In this document: positions 46,364-56,270 of the stretch, piece after piece
Position numbering within the stretch: the stretch's first letter is position 1
How the letters are laid out: every line of letters starts with the position of its first letter
NCBI GenBank assembly: GCA_021397845.1
Contig: CM038052.1
Location: 168,508,182-168,572,181, forward strand
Direction of reading: 5' to 3'
Source of the DNA: Areca catechu
Taxonomy: Eukaryota > Streptophyta > Magnoliopsida > Arecales > Arecaceae
Length of the DNA stretch: 64,000 nt
The notes under the pieces: model-generated
The model's input: the letters and a program-made list of their open reading frames with translations, nothing else
The model's database searches: none
Told to the model about the DNA's origin: nothing
Position numbers and translations under genes: made by a program

Positions 46364-48494
46364 TGTTATAGTAATGAAAAACCCATTCGACCCCTGCTAT
46401 GACATAGCATCGCGGTTTCGCGTGGCATTCCATGGCATGTGGTTTCTTTGTTATTTTTGGTATAGAAGCAGAGCAGTCCTGCCTCGGCCAGCTGTTCTCG
46501 ATCCGGCACTCCCCGCGAGCCTCCAGCACGGTGTCCTTCCCAGCGTGGAGTCCTGCCTCGGCTAGCCCGCCTCAGCCCACGCATCGCTGGGGAGCAGCAC
46601 CCCAGCCGGTCCAGCTCCGCCCAACTAGTCCGGTTTGTCTGGGCCCGTTCTGCTCCCGAGCGACATTCCAATGAGAAGCTCGCAACGGTCATCCAGCCTC
46701 CTGGCCATCGTGACCGAGATGGAGCTCTCCAGCTCCATGGCCACCTCGGTCCATTCACCCAGCTAGCCCTGCACGCCCGTCTCAACGTCCGGCGCAGTGC
46801 CCTCCTCAGCCCATGCTGGACCAGTTTGGCATGCTGGGGAGCGGTCTTGGCTCCGCCTGCATGGAGTCTGGCTCAGCGTCTCAGTCCGGCTCCGCTTGGG
46901 CATGCCTTGGTCCACGCGCCTGGGGAGCCTCTACCCGCCTCACCTCGGTCTAGCGCTCTCCTCAGCCCATGCCAGACCAGTTCGGCACACTGAGGAGCAG
47001 TCTTGGCTCCGCTCGCATGGAGTCCGGTTCAACATCTCAATCCGGCTCTACCTGGCCATGCTTCGGTTCGCGCACCTAGGGCGCCTCTGCCCACCTCACC
47101 TCGGTCCGGCCATGCCCGTAGGGGTATGGCACGGGTCAGCTTTGGGCACGCCCGTCTCAACCGGCGCGTTGCTGGGGAGTAGTGCCCAGGCACGCCCGCA
47201 TGGATCTGGCTTCGCCCATTTCGGTCCCGGCACCTTCAGTGGCCAGACCCAGCACCTCAGGCATGCCCAGCCCGGTTCAATTGCTGGGAGCAGCGCATAG
47301 TTTGGCTCCATCCGTCTTAGCTCGGCATGCTTCCTAAGGTATAGACACAAAAGAGGTCTGGATGGTGACCCTGGCGCGTAAAGTCACCATCTTCGCCGTA
47401 TTCGCTACAGCTCCTCGAAAAAGGTGTCTTCTACGAGTGGTGCACTTTTTCAGGATTCCAGGACCTGTAGCACGTCCCTGCAACCTCTATAAGAAAGGAC
47501 TACACTGAAACCTCCCAGGCCATTGTTTACACCAATTGGGGAGGAGTGCCCCCCCTGAGGCATTGCACTCCTCGACCTACCATCTGTACCACCTAGAAGA
47601 AGAAGGTCACGCCAGAGAATTTAGACCCTGGAGTGGCTACCCCCGAATCGATGCTCCATCGAGCTTCTCCAAAACATGGCGACCAACCAGGGTGTCAGAG
47701 CTAATGACATAACTTCCTGCCATGAAGGGAGAGTGGGCTCAAGCACGATTTTCAAACACCGACAGTCGTTGACCTCCTAGGATCCCCTGAGAGGGGAAAG
47801 ATGGGGGGGCGAGCATCTCTCTATAAGAAATTCTATAGGAGACCAAGAAGAACACTCCGAGGCTACCAAGGGAACTCATGGGAAGAGTTCCAACAGACAC
47901 GGCTACCACGGCTCGAGTTCTCCTCCTCAATGCAAACCCTTACTCCATTATTTTTTGATAAACCTCCAAGGATTATCACAGCCTCAAAAGTTTACTAGAG
48001 CCTCACGAGCCAAGCAGTGCTCTGCAGGGGTCATGCGGAGTAACCTCATGAAGAAAGAGAAGGGGCCTTCGACAAAGATAAGTGGGAGAGGGTAAGGGGC
48101 AAGCCACGGGAAGCAAGCCTTCAGCCAAGCTGATACCAAAGAGTCCCTCGAAGAGCTCCCACGGCAGCAACCATCATCTCATACTCTCTCCCTTTCCCAA
48201 CACTCACTCCATCATCTCTTAAATCCTTTGAGAGTGGAGACTACTCTGGGATCCACCAAAGAGGATATGTTCTCTTTGGTCATCTACTGGCTGGACCGTC
48301 GGAGTGCTCTCGTCGGGATCCTCGGCTCGGGTCTCCCTTCTTTTGCAGGACCGGATGCACACGGAGGAGGCCAGTCGAGTGAACCGCTAGCCGACACCAC
48401 GTGGGAGCAGCAAGCCACGGCGAGCTACCGACAGGAAAGCCACCACCCGATGCCATGCAAGAGAGCTACAGGCCACGATGATCTAGGGGCAACA
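46364..48494 (+). repeat. 5' LTR of the LARD-like element
   Basis: It starts TGTTATAGTAATG and ends GGGGCAACA. It is GC-rich and carries a 156-bp tandem duplication (TCCTCAGCCCATGC at 46803 and 46959), also present at the same spacing in the other LTR. Pieces around 46970-47300 encode nothing recognisable. Confidence 0.85.
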
Positions 48495-48496
48495 GA

Positions 48497-48516
48497 TTGG
48501 CACGCTAGGTAGGGGG
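48497..48516 (+). other. Primer-binding site of the LARD-like element
   Basis: TTGGCACGCTAGGTAGGGGG follows the 5' LTR after a GA dinucleotide. It differs by only a few bases from those at 44015 and (minus strand) 20709. Confidence 0.75.
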
Positions 48517-49320
48517 CAAATCAAAGCACTTCAACTGGTGGGACAACAGTAGCCACCTTTGTCCTTTGTACCCAGGGGGTAGACTGGGGGTACAAGGATG
48601 GGGGCATGAAAGCTCCCCCCTCTCTCGAGGCTTCAAGGAGTGGTCTCGAGAAAAGATCCCGAGCTGTGAAGGGGCGTTGTCGTCCTCGACATGGCAGCAG
48701 GCGGCAAGCCAAAGATGGAATCACCTCCTAGAGATGCCACCTTATAGTGTGCCATCCCCTATCTTCGGCAAGATCAAATGGGGAACGTGCCAAAGTCGGC
48801 ATAAAAGGGGGATGTCGATGGCACCTCTGTTGGTGGGGAAGGCCTAAACCGATGCCAATGCCATGGATGGCTGGCCGCACGGGTTTCAAAAAAAAAAGAG
48901 GAAGAGAAGAAGAAGAAGAGAAGAAGTGAAGAAGAAGAAGAGAAGAAGAGAAGGAAAAAGAGGTCTAATCATAATGGAGAGAGAGGTTCATGCTCGTGGT
49001 CTTTTCAAATACCCGTCACTTCTCATGGTACTCTCCAGCTAGATCCAACTCCAAGCATTTCCCTACGCATGGGGCCCTCGTCACTTCATGCATTGAAGTC
49101 TTATTCTCGCTTAAGATGGTGGTCAATAAATTTAATTCTGGCCTTCTCGAGGAAGCAATATATTTTTATTTATTCATATGACCAGAGCTCAACAGGTAAC
49201 TCCCTTTTCCTACTATCTTTGCAATATAAAAACTGTGTTAAAGCTCTGTAGGAAAATCTCCTGTATCACCATCAATGGCAAGCACCACGCCCGCCGGAGC
49301 CTGTCTAGTCTTGCTACAGT

Positions 49321-49713
49321 TTGCCAGAACTAAAAAAGGCTCGCTGCTCATTGCTTGCAAGGTTTCTTGACAAAAGCCAAAGCCGGGAAACTTTTAGAGC
49401 CCTGCACTCAAGCCAGGAGCCTCAGCATCCAGCACCAAAGCCGAGAAACTTCCAAAGCCCCACACCAAAGCTGGGAAACTTCCGAAGTCCCGTACCAAAG
49501 CGGGAAAACTTTCAAAGCCCGACACAAAAGCTAAGAAACTTTCGAAGCCTCACACCAAAGCCGGGAAACTTCCGAAGCCCTGCACCAAAGCTGGAAAACT
49601 TTCGAAGCCCGCAACAAAGCCAGAAAACTTACGAAACCCCGCATTTGCCGCCTAATTCACAGTCCGAAGATGTAAGCCAGGAAATTTCAAAAATCCTGCC
49701 ATCCACCGCTTGA
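49321..49713 (+). other. ORF with in-frame 10-residue repeats in the LARD
   Basis: A 130-codon ORF contains a 30-bp tandem array (49431-49640) with ACCAAAG landmarks at 49434, 49464, 49494, 49554 and 49584 and weaker ones at 49524 and 49613. Translated, the unit is a decapeptide like PKPGNFRSPA, repeated seven to eight times with Lys/Arg, Asn-Phe and Ser-Pro conserved. No known domain is recognised. Whether it is translated is unknown; the frame stays open because the unit is a multiple of three. Confidence 0.45.
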
Positions 49714-49914
49714 CTCACAGTTCGGCACCTCAAGCCGGAAAACCTACGAAGCCTCGCATCTTCTACCTTACTCAGGCCGAAGATGCCAGTAGGAGAATCC
49801 TTGAAACTCCGCCATCTACCACTTGGCTCACAGTTTGGCAAATCAAGCCAGGAAGCTTCCGAAGCCCCGCGTTCAAGTCAAGAGCTGGGGTCAAGCTCCT
49901 ATTCGAGGCCGAAC

Positions 49915-50025
49915 TCCCTGCTGAGGTCGAGCTCCCATCCGAGCCCAAGCTCCTTGCTGAGGTCGAACTCCCATCCGAGCCCAAGCTCCTTGCTGAGGTC
50001 GAACTCCCATCTAAGATGAAGACTC
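49915..50025 (+). repeat. 36-bp tandem repeat in the LARD
   Basis: About three units of 36 bp containing GAGCCCAAGCTCCTTGCTGA follow one another. In frame they read LPSEPKLLAEVE. They are part of the ORF 49710-50390, which has no recognised domain. Confidence 0.8.
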
Positions 50026-50579
50026 CCAGAAGATGGAACGAGGTACGACTCCCAACCAACCCTATCATGGCTGGGGAAAGCAACGAACAAGGTACGACTT
50101 CCAGAAGATGGAAACGAGGAAGACCCCATCACCTCATGCATGCCATGCAATACTATAGAGTGGGATGTCATCCTCCACTCCATACAGCATGGTGCAAACA
50201 AGGATCCTGTTACTCCATGCAACATGGGCGTTGGATGGTACATAGTTCACAAGTGCATGCACTGTACTGCTCCCCTCCCGAGGACTTCCACAACACCATC
50301 GTCACCAACCTCACCAAACATCCTCGGCCATTGGAACGCACGCGGCGGACCACCATGGGAGCTTGTGACGGCTGCACCTTCACCAACTAGAGTTTGCAAC
50401 GGCCCTATGCTAGCAGCTCACAGTGGAGGAACACTACAAAAAGCATGAAGGAGACCTCCATCGCCAAGCCCGCCCCCAGCAATCCAACTAGGAGGACCCT
50501 GATCTAGCAGAAGACGCCACCCAAACTCTGCCTCTGGAGGGCCCTTTGGGTAGAGTGGCTCCCTCCAAGGTCGAGCCCC

Positions 50580-50915
50580 CCGGTCGAGATCGTGCTCATG
50601 CTGCCGAGACGAGACCTCCTGTCATGGTCCACTTCCAGCCGGGGTCGTGCTCATAAGGTGAGGCCCCCGTCTGAGGTCAGCACCTGGCTAGGATCATGCT
50701 CATGCTGTCAAGGCAAGCCCTCTAGCCATGATTCGCTCCCAGCCGGGGTCATGCTCATGAGACGAGCCCCCCGTCTGAGGTCAGCACCTGGCTGGGGTCG
50801 TGTTCATGCTGCCGAGGCGAACCCTCCTACTGTGGTCTGCTCCCAATCGGGGTCGTGCTCATGAGGCAAGCCCCCCATCCAAGGTCAGCACCTGGCTGGA
50901 GTCGTGCTCATGCTA
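50580..50915 (+). repeat. 104-bp tandem repeat in the LARD
   Basis: Three units with landmark GTCAGCACCTGGCT at 50676, 50780 and 50884, exactly 104 bp apart. Each unit also contains GGGGTCGTGCTCATG-like sequence twice. The period is not a multiple of three, so it is not maintained as coding sequence. Confidence 0.85.
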
Positions 50916-51396
50916 GTGGCTTGAAATGGAAGAACACTGCAATGAGAATGAGGAAGACCTCCACCATCAAGATCCCCCAGCAACCCAACTGGAAGGACCC
51001 CGACTGGGTCATTGTCCCTCGAGGGGCAACTTCAACAACATCTATGCCTTCATCAGGGGCTTCGAGGGGTGCTGTGAGCTTGGCCATGTCAACCATGCGC
51101 CCGGTCGTGTATGTGTGCATCCAAGCTGTGCACCTCACCCTCCTCGGCACCACCTTCTATCCAACCAACAAAGAGTTAGACTGAAGTACTAGCATCATCA
51201 CCATGCGACACCGTCACTCATCCGGCCAACTAATCTTCGGTCGAGGTACAGACAGTCCCATGGTTGACCTCCGACAGGCTTAGTTCTATCTAGTGACTGA
51301 TCTCTTGTGACCAGTACAAAGCTTGCTCCAGCGCGGAGCCAAATGAGTAACGCTACTCCCTTCATCCAAAACGATGAGAAGTAATGTTTTGAACTC

Positions 51397-51408
51397 AGGA
51401 AGTAGGGG
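51397..51408 (+). other. Polypurine tract of the LARD-like element
   Basis: AGGAAGTAGGGG lies two bases before the 3' LTR, as expected for the primer of plus-strand synthesis. Confidence 0.65.
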
Positions 51409-51410
51409 CA

Positions 51411-53442
51411 TTTATTATAGTAGTGAAAGATCCATTTGACCCCTGCCCTGACACAGCATCGCGGCTTCGCATGGCTTTCCATGGCATGTGGCCCACGCCC
51501 ATGTGGCATTCCGTGGCATGTGGTTTCTTCATTATTTTTGGTATAGAAGCAGAGCAGTCCTACCTCGATCAGCCCGCCTCAGCCCATGCGTCGCTGGGGA
51601 GCAACGCCCTAGCTGGTTTGGCTCCGCCCAGCCAGTCCGATTTGTCTGGACCCATCTTGGTCCCGGGCAATGTTCCAATGGGAAGCTCGCGGCGGTCTTC
51701 CAGCCTCCTGGTCACCGTGACCGAGATGGAGCTCTCCAGCTCCATGGCCACGTCGATCCGTCTGCCCAGCCAGCTCAGCATGCCTGTCTTAATGTTCAGT
51801 GTAGCGCCCTCCTCAGCCCGTGCTAGACCAGTTCAGCATGCTAGGGAGCGGTCTTTGCTCCACCTGCATGGAGTCCGACTCAGTGTCTCAGCCTGGCTCC
51901 GCCTGGGCATGCCTCGGTCGGCATGCCTGGGGAACCTTTACCCGCCTCACCTCGATCTGGTGCTCTCCTCAGCCCGTGCCAGACCAGTTTGGCATGCTGG
52001 GGAGCGGTCTTGGCTTCGCCCGCATGGAGTCCAGCTCAGTATCTCAGTCTGGCTCCGCCTGGGCATGCCTCGGTTGGTGTGCCTGGGGAGCCTCTGCCCG
52101 CCTCACCTCGGTTCGGCCATACCCAAAGGGGTATGGCATGGGTCAGCTTCAGGCACGCCCGTTTCAACCGGCGTGTTGCTAGGGAGCAGTGCCCCAGGCA
52201 TGCCCGCATGGATCCGGCTCCACCCATTTCGGTCCTGGCACCTTCAATGGCCAGACACAGCACCTTGGGCATGCCCAGCCCGGCTCAATCGTTGGGAGCA
52301 GCGCACAATTCGGCTCCATCCATCTCAGTTCGGCACGCTTTCCAACGGGCAGACATGAAGGAGGTTTGGATGGTGACCCTGGCACGTAAAGTCACCATCT
52401 CCGCTGGATTCACTACAGCTCCTCGAAAAAAGTGTCTTCTGCGAGTGGTGTCACTTTCCGAGATTCTAGGACCTGTAGCACGCCGTCTGCAATCCCTAAA
52501 AAGATGGGCTACGCTGAAACCTCCTAGGCCACTGTTTACACAAATTGGGGAAGAGTGCCCCACCCGAGGCACTACACTCCTCGACCTACCATCTGTACCA
52601 CCCAGAAGAAGAAGGTCATGCCAGAGGATTCAGACCCTGGAGCGGCTACCCCCGAATCGATGCTCCGCCTTTCCCAAAACATGGCGACCAACCAGGGTGT
52701 CAGAGCTAACGACATAACTTCCTGCCATGAAGGGAGAGTGGACTCAAGCACGATTTCCAGACACCGACAGTCGTTGACCTCCTAGGATCCCCCGAGAGGA
52801 GAAAGAATGTGGGGGGGGCGAGCATCTCTCTATAAGAAATTCTACAAGAGACCAAGAAGAACACTCTGAGGCTACCGAGGGAACTATCACAGCCTCACAA
52901 GTTTACTAGAGCCTCACAAGTTTACTAGAGCCTCACATGCCTATGATAGCTTCACGGGCCAAGCAGTGCTCTGCAGGGATCATGCGGAGTAAACTCATGA
53001 AGAAAGAGAAGGAGCCTTAGGCAAAGATAAGCGGGAGAGGGTAAGGGGTAAGCCACAGGAGGCAAGCTTTCGGCCAAGTTGATACCAGAGTCCCCCGGCG
53101 AGCTCTCACGACAGCAACCATCATCACATACTCTTTCCCTTTTCTAATACTCACTCCATCATCTCTTAAATCCTCTGAGAGTGGAGACCACTCCGGGATC
53201 CACCAAAGAGGATTTGTTTCCCTTGGTCATCTACTGACTTGATCATCGGAGTGTCCCTGTCGGGATCCCCGGCCCGGGTTTCCCTTCTTTTACAGGACCG
53301 GATGTGTAGGGAGGAGGCCAATCGAGTGAACCGCCATCCAACGCCATGTGGGAGCGGTAGGCCATAGCGAGCTATCGGCGAGAAAGCCACCACCCGATGC
53401 TATGCAAGAGAGCTGCATGCCACGACGATCTAGGCGACAACA
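51411..53442 (+). repeat. 3' LTR of the LARD-like element
   Basis: Homologous to 46364-48494, about 100 bp shorter overall, with a small insertion (GCCCACGCCCATGTGGCATT region at 51490) and some deletions. It ends GGCGACAACA. It contains the same 156-bp duplication (51810 and 51966). Confidence 0.85.
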
Positions 53443-54199
53443 GGAGGTTATCCATCCTTCCAACCCTATCCATCCTTCTTCTCATGAACTTGATCAAATA
53501 GAGGGCTCATCATGAGAATTATTTATGTGTGCATAGTAGAAGCCCGCCTATAATTACTTGTTTTGGGGTAGCGTAAGAATTTTGAAACTCCAGTTTCTTA
53601 TTATTAACTTGGTATAAGAAAATGATTTAGGGGGCAAACTATCGTGTTTTCAATAAGTTGCTACGTTGAGGATGCTATTAAGATCCAACAACTCGTAATT
53701 GTACTTTTTGTATTTTGTATGCTCCTTTTTTTTTTTTTTTTTAAAAAAAAAAAATTAATTTTGGGCATTGGATCGATATCGAACTCCCACATTTACTAAC
53801 CTGGCTTCCTATAGCCTTCGCAAATCGCAATACGGTGCAATCCAAGCACCGCAAGATCCTGGCTGAAGTGGCCTTACTTGTCCAACCCACGGTGGAAATT
53901 TCAATACATAGTATTGGGAGGGCGCCTAGGCCTTGAGACCTAATTAGGATGTTGACCAAATCTTGGTTAAACAAGAAATGCAAGTTCTAATTATATTTGA
54001 TATTAGGGAGAAAAGTGGGATTCTATTGGCTGTGTATCATCCAAGAGTCCACCCTACACACATACACACTCTCTTCCCTTCATTCGTTGCTGGATCGCAT
54101 CTGGCTACCAAAGAGCGGCACAAATCTCCAAACACATTATCCTTTTGAACCAAAGAATACGGCTAAGACGATAGCCCGATTGATAGGAATCTTGTCTCA
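53443..54199. other. Intergenic DNA, no gene
   Basis: No coding signal. A run of about 20 T followed directly by about 13 A (53727-53755) could be the end of a retroposon; the sequence after it (53760-53890) looks like low-copy or old repeat DNA. Confidence 0.4.
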
Positions 54200-54455
54200 C
54201 TAATAATCGATAATGGATTCGAGATATAATTCTATGAATGACTCGGTTAAATCCAAAAAATTTTTGGGACCCGCGATAGTTGGAGTGAATGAAAAATCAA
54301 GGTTTCTCTCTTTGTCTACATTCTACTAGTCGGCATCTTATAAAAATTTAAGCATCTTGAATCGAACGTTACATGACAGGACAGAAACATGCTAGGATAG
54401 CTATACCAGAATTTATTCTCCAATCCCTCTTACTTATCAAAAAAAAAAAAAAATA
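54200..54455 (+). repeat. SINE-like retroposon, 3' part
   Basis: Its reverse complement aligns by eye with 4207-4480: TCATTCATAGAATTATAT, AGATGCTTAAATT and GTTCGATTCAAGATGC blocks are shared or nearly so. It ends CTTACTTATC plus a poly(A) of about 14 at 54439-54453. Confidence 0.55.
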
Positions 54456-55050
54456 GAGAATTCAAATCTTACACCATACACAAATTGCTCTCAAATCATT
54501 TACAGGCTGCACATTTCCGCAACCAAAACCTGATCTCAAATTAAAGCAACTTATACGAAGGCCATCACACTATAAAACCGACTCTTAAAGCTCTTTCAGA
54601 CATCATGCTCTAAATTTAGTCTCCTAACCTATAATGCATTACTTCCCAGTATTCAACCTTCAAATACTTTGAAATATTTGAAGGCTACATGCATCAGAAA
54701 AACACTTATTAATTACAGTTCATGGCTACCAAATCCGTCAACTACCGAGACTAATTCCCATAATAATATTGGATTACTAGAGGATGGCCACCTCTTTTCT
54801 TTCTTATAAAATGAAACATATGATCAATAGTCCTATTAATTAGACCACGGCATATATGATTAATTGTATCAAATTAATTTTTGAGTTGCGTTGTTATTTT
54901 TTTAATATATATTTTATTTTCTCATGCACATGAATATATTTTTGGTTCAAAAAAAATAACATTGAAATATTCCGTCCCATACCTAACCCAAGCTCAAAGC
55001 AAGGACTAAAACAATAATTGGGATCAGTCTCAGGACCACTGTAACCAATC
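54456..55050. other. Intergenic DNA upstream of LCBK1
   Basis: No gene or recognised repeat. AT-rich. Confidence 0.4.
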
Positions 55051-56270
55051 AAATAACCAACGAATCATCCGTTGGTTGGCATCTTTGCTTGCGTCTAGCT
55101 CGTACCAACAACCAGCTCCCCACCGCGCCTTCCCCTTCCTTCCCAGAAAGATAGAAAGCGACTCAATAATGGCGAGTCCACCAAACGCCTTCATCTCCGA
55201 GCGTGGAAAAGAGAGAAGAAAAGCTAAACAAAAAGAGAGAAACGAAAGAGATAAAAGGTGGTGAAGGAAAGCGAAAGAGAAGGGGAAAAAAAAAAAAAAA
55301 AATGAACATAAAAAAGAAATCAGTCAATTCCCACATCTTTAAACGCTAGCTTCGTGTCTGACACGTTTCACACACTAACGTTTAATATCTCCCCTCCTTT
55401 CCTCCATTCTCTCCGGATTGGTTTCTTTTAAGCTTCCACGAAATTGAAGCGATCTCCGTCCTTGAATCGTCGGCTGTCCGAGGTGGTGAATTCCCCTGGA
55501 TTCTGCCCCCGGGTTTTCTTCGTCGAATTGACTCGTAGAATTTTGTTCTTCTGCTTCTTCTCTCATTCTTTTGGTAAGAGATGTGTTTGTTTCGGTCTCG
55601 AATTTTTTTTTGCGTTTGATAGCTTGTGATTCTGTTCGCTTGTAACATGTTCTTCTGAATGTGTTAGTGAAGTGTTATTTTGTGGTTTTATTGGTACAGG
55701 GATCGGTGACTCTTGTCTTGGATTTTCCCGGTTTTATTTTTGGACTTCTGTGATTTAGAATTAATAGTTACTAAATGAACAAGTTAGTTATCACTAGTTC
55801 TTATTGTGGTTATTATATTATTACTTTGTTATAATATGGTGTTTGGTGAAGGTAGGTTTTATGGCTATCATTTTGGATACTTTGCTGTTAGACTTGTCCT
55901 CTGATCAGTCTTTTTCGTTTAATAATTAAATATCTTGGTCAGAAGGCATGGAACTTTTTAATCGAGAGTAAAGATTGCAACTTTCTCTAATCAGCTATTG
56001 TAGTCAGTGGATGCTACTATTTATTAATTCAATTCTTGAAGTTTAATTCATGGAATGTGTATGCCACGAATTTTCTTCGTGTAACGTTTCTGTCATAGTG
56101 GCCATTAATCTTTTCATTTTATGATTCTTATGATGCAGGTTTCATGATTATGCTAGAATTCTCTTATGGGTTCTGTTGAGTGATATGGTCTAGATTTCAT
56201 AGCATATTGGTGCTATTGTATATTACTTTCTGTTTCTACTCATGTACTGAAGTTCTGGTTGGAGTCAGAT
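55051..56270 (+). promoter_or_regulatory. Promoter, 5' UTR exon and leader intron of LCBK1
   Basis: A purine-rich stretch (55200-55310) and a GC-richer zone (55380-55560) precede a good donor, TTTTG/GTAAGAG, at 55574. A likely acceptor is GATGCAG/GTTTC at 56138/56139, giving a leader intron of 565 bp before the ATG at 56271. An upstream ATG at 55444 (MKRSPSLNRRLSEV) opens a short frame before the donor. Transcription start is not defined. Confidence 0.45.

Larger units (their letters stand above)
46364..53442 (+). mobile_element. Non-autonomous LARD-like LTR element
   Basis: Two LTRs of about 2.1 and 2.0 kb (46364-48494 and 51411-53442) flank a 2.9-kb interior with a primer-binding site at its left edge and a polypurine tract at its right edge. 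No gag core, RT, RNase H or integrase motif is visible in any frame. The interior holds three separate tandem-repeat arrays. Flanking pentamers are AAAGG (46359-46363) and GGAGG (53443-53447), not a clean target duplication. The related primer-binding site suggests it depends on a Tat-type partner. Confidence 0.82.

Noticed and set aside
51423..52358. 311-codon ORF in the LARD 3' LTR
   Set aside because: It lies wholly in a GC-rich LTR, has no domain, contains the 156-bp LTR duplication and its counterpart in the other LTR is broken; length follows from few AT-rich stops.
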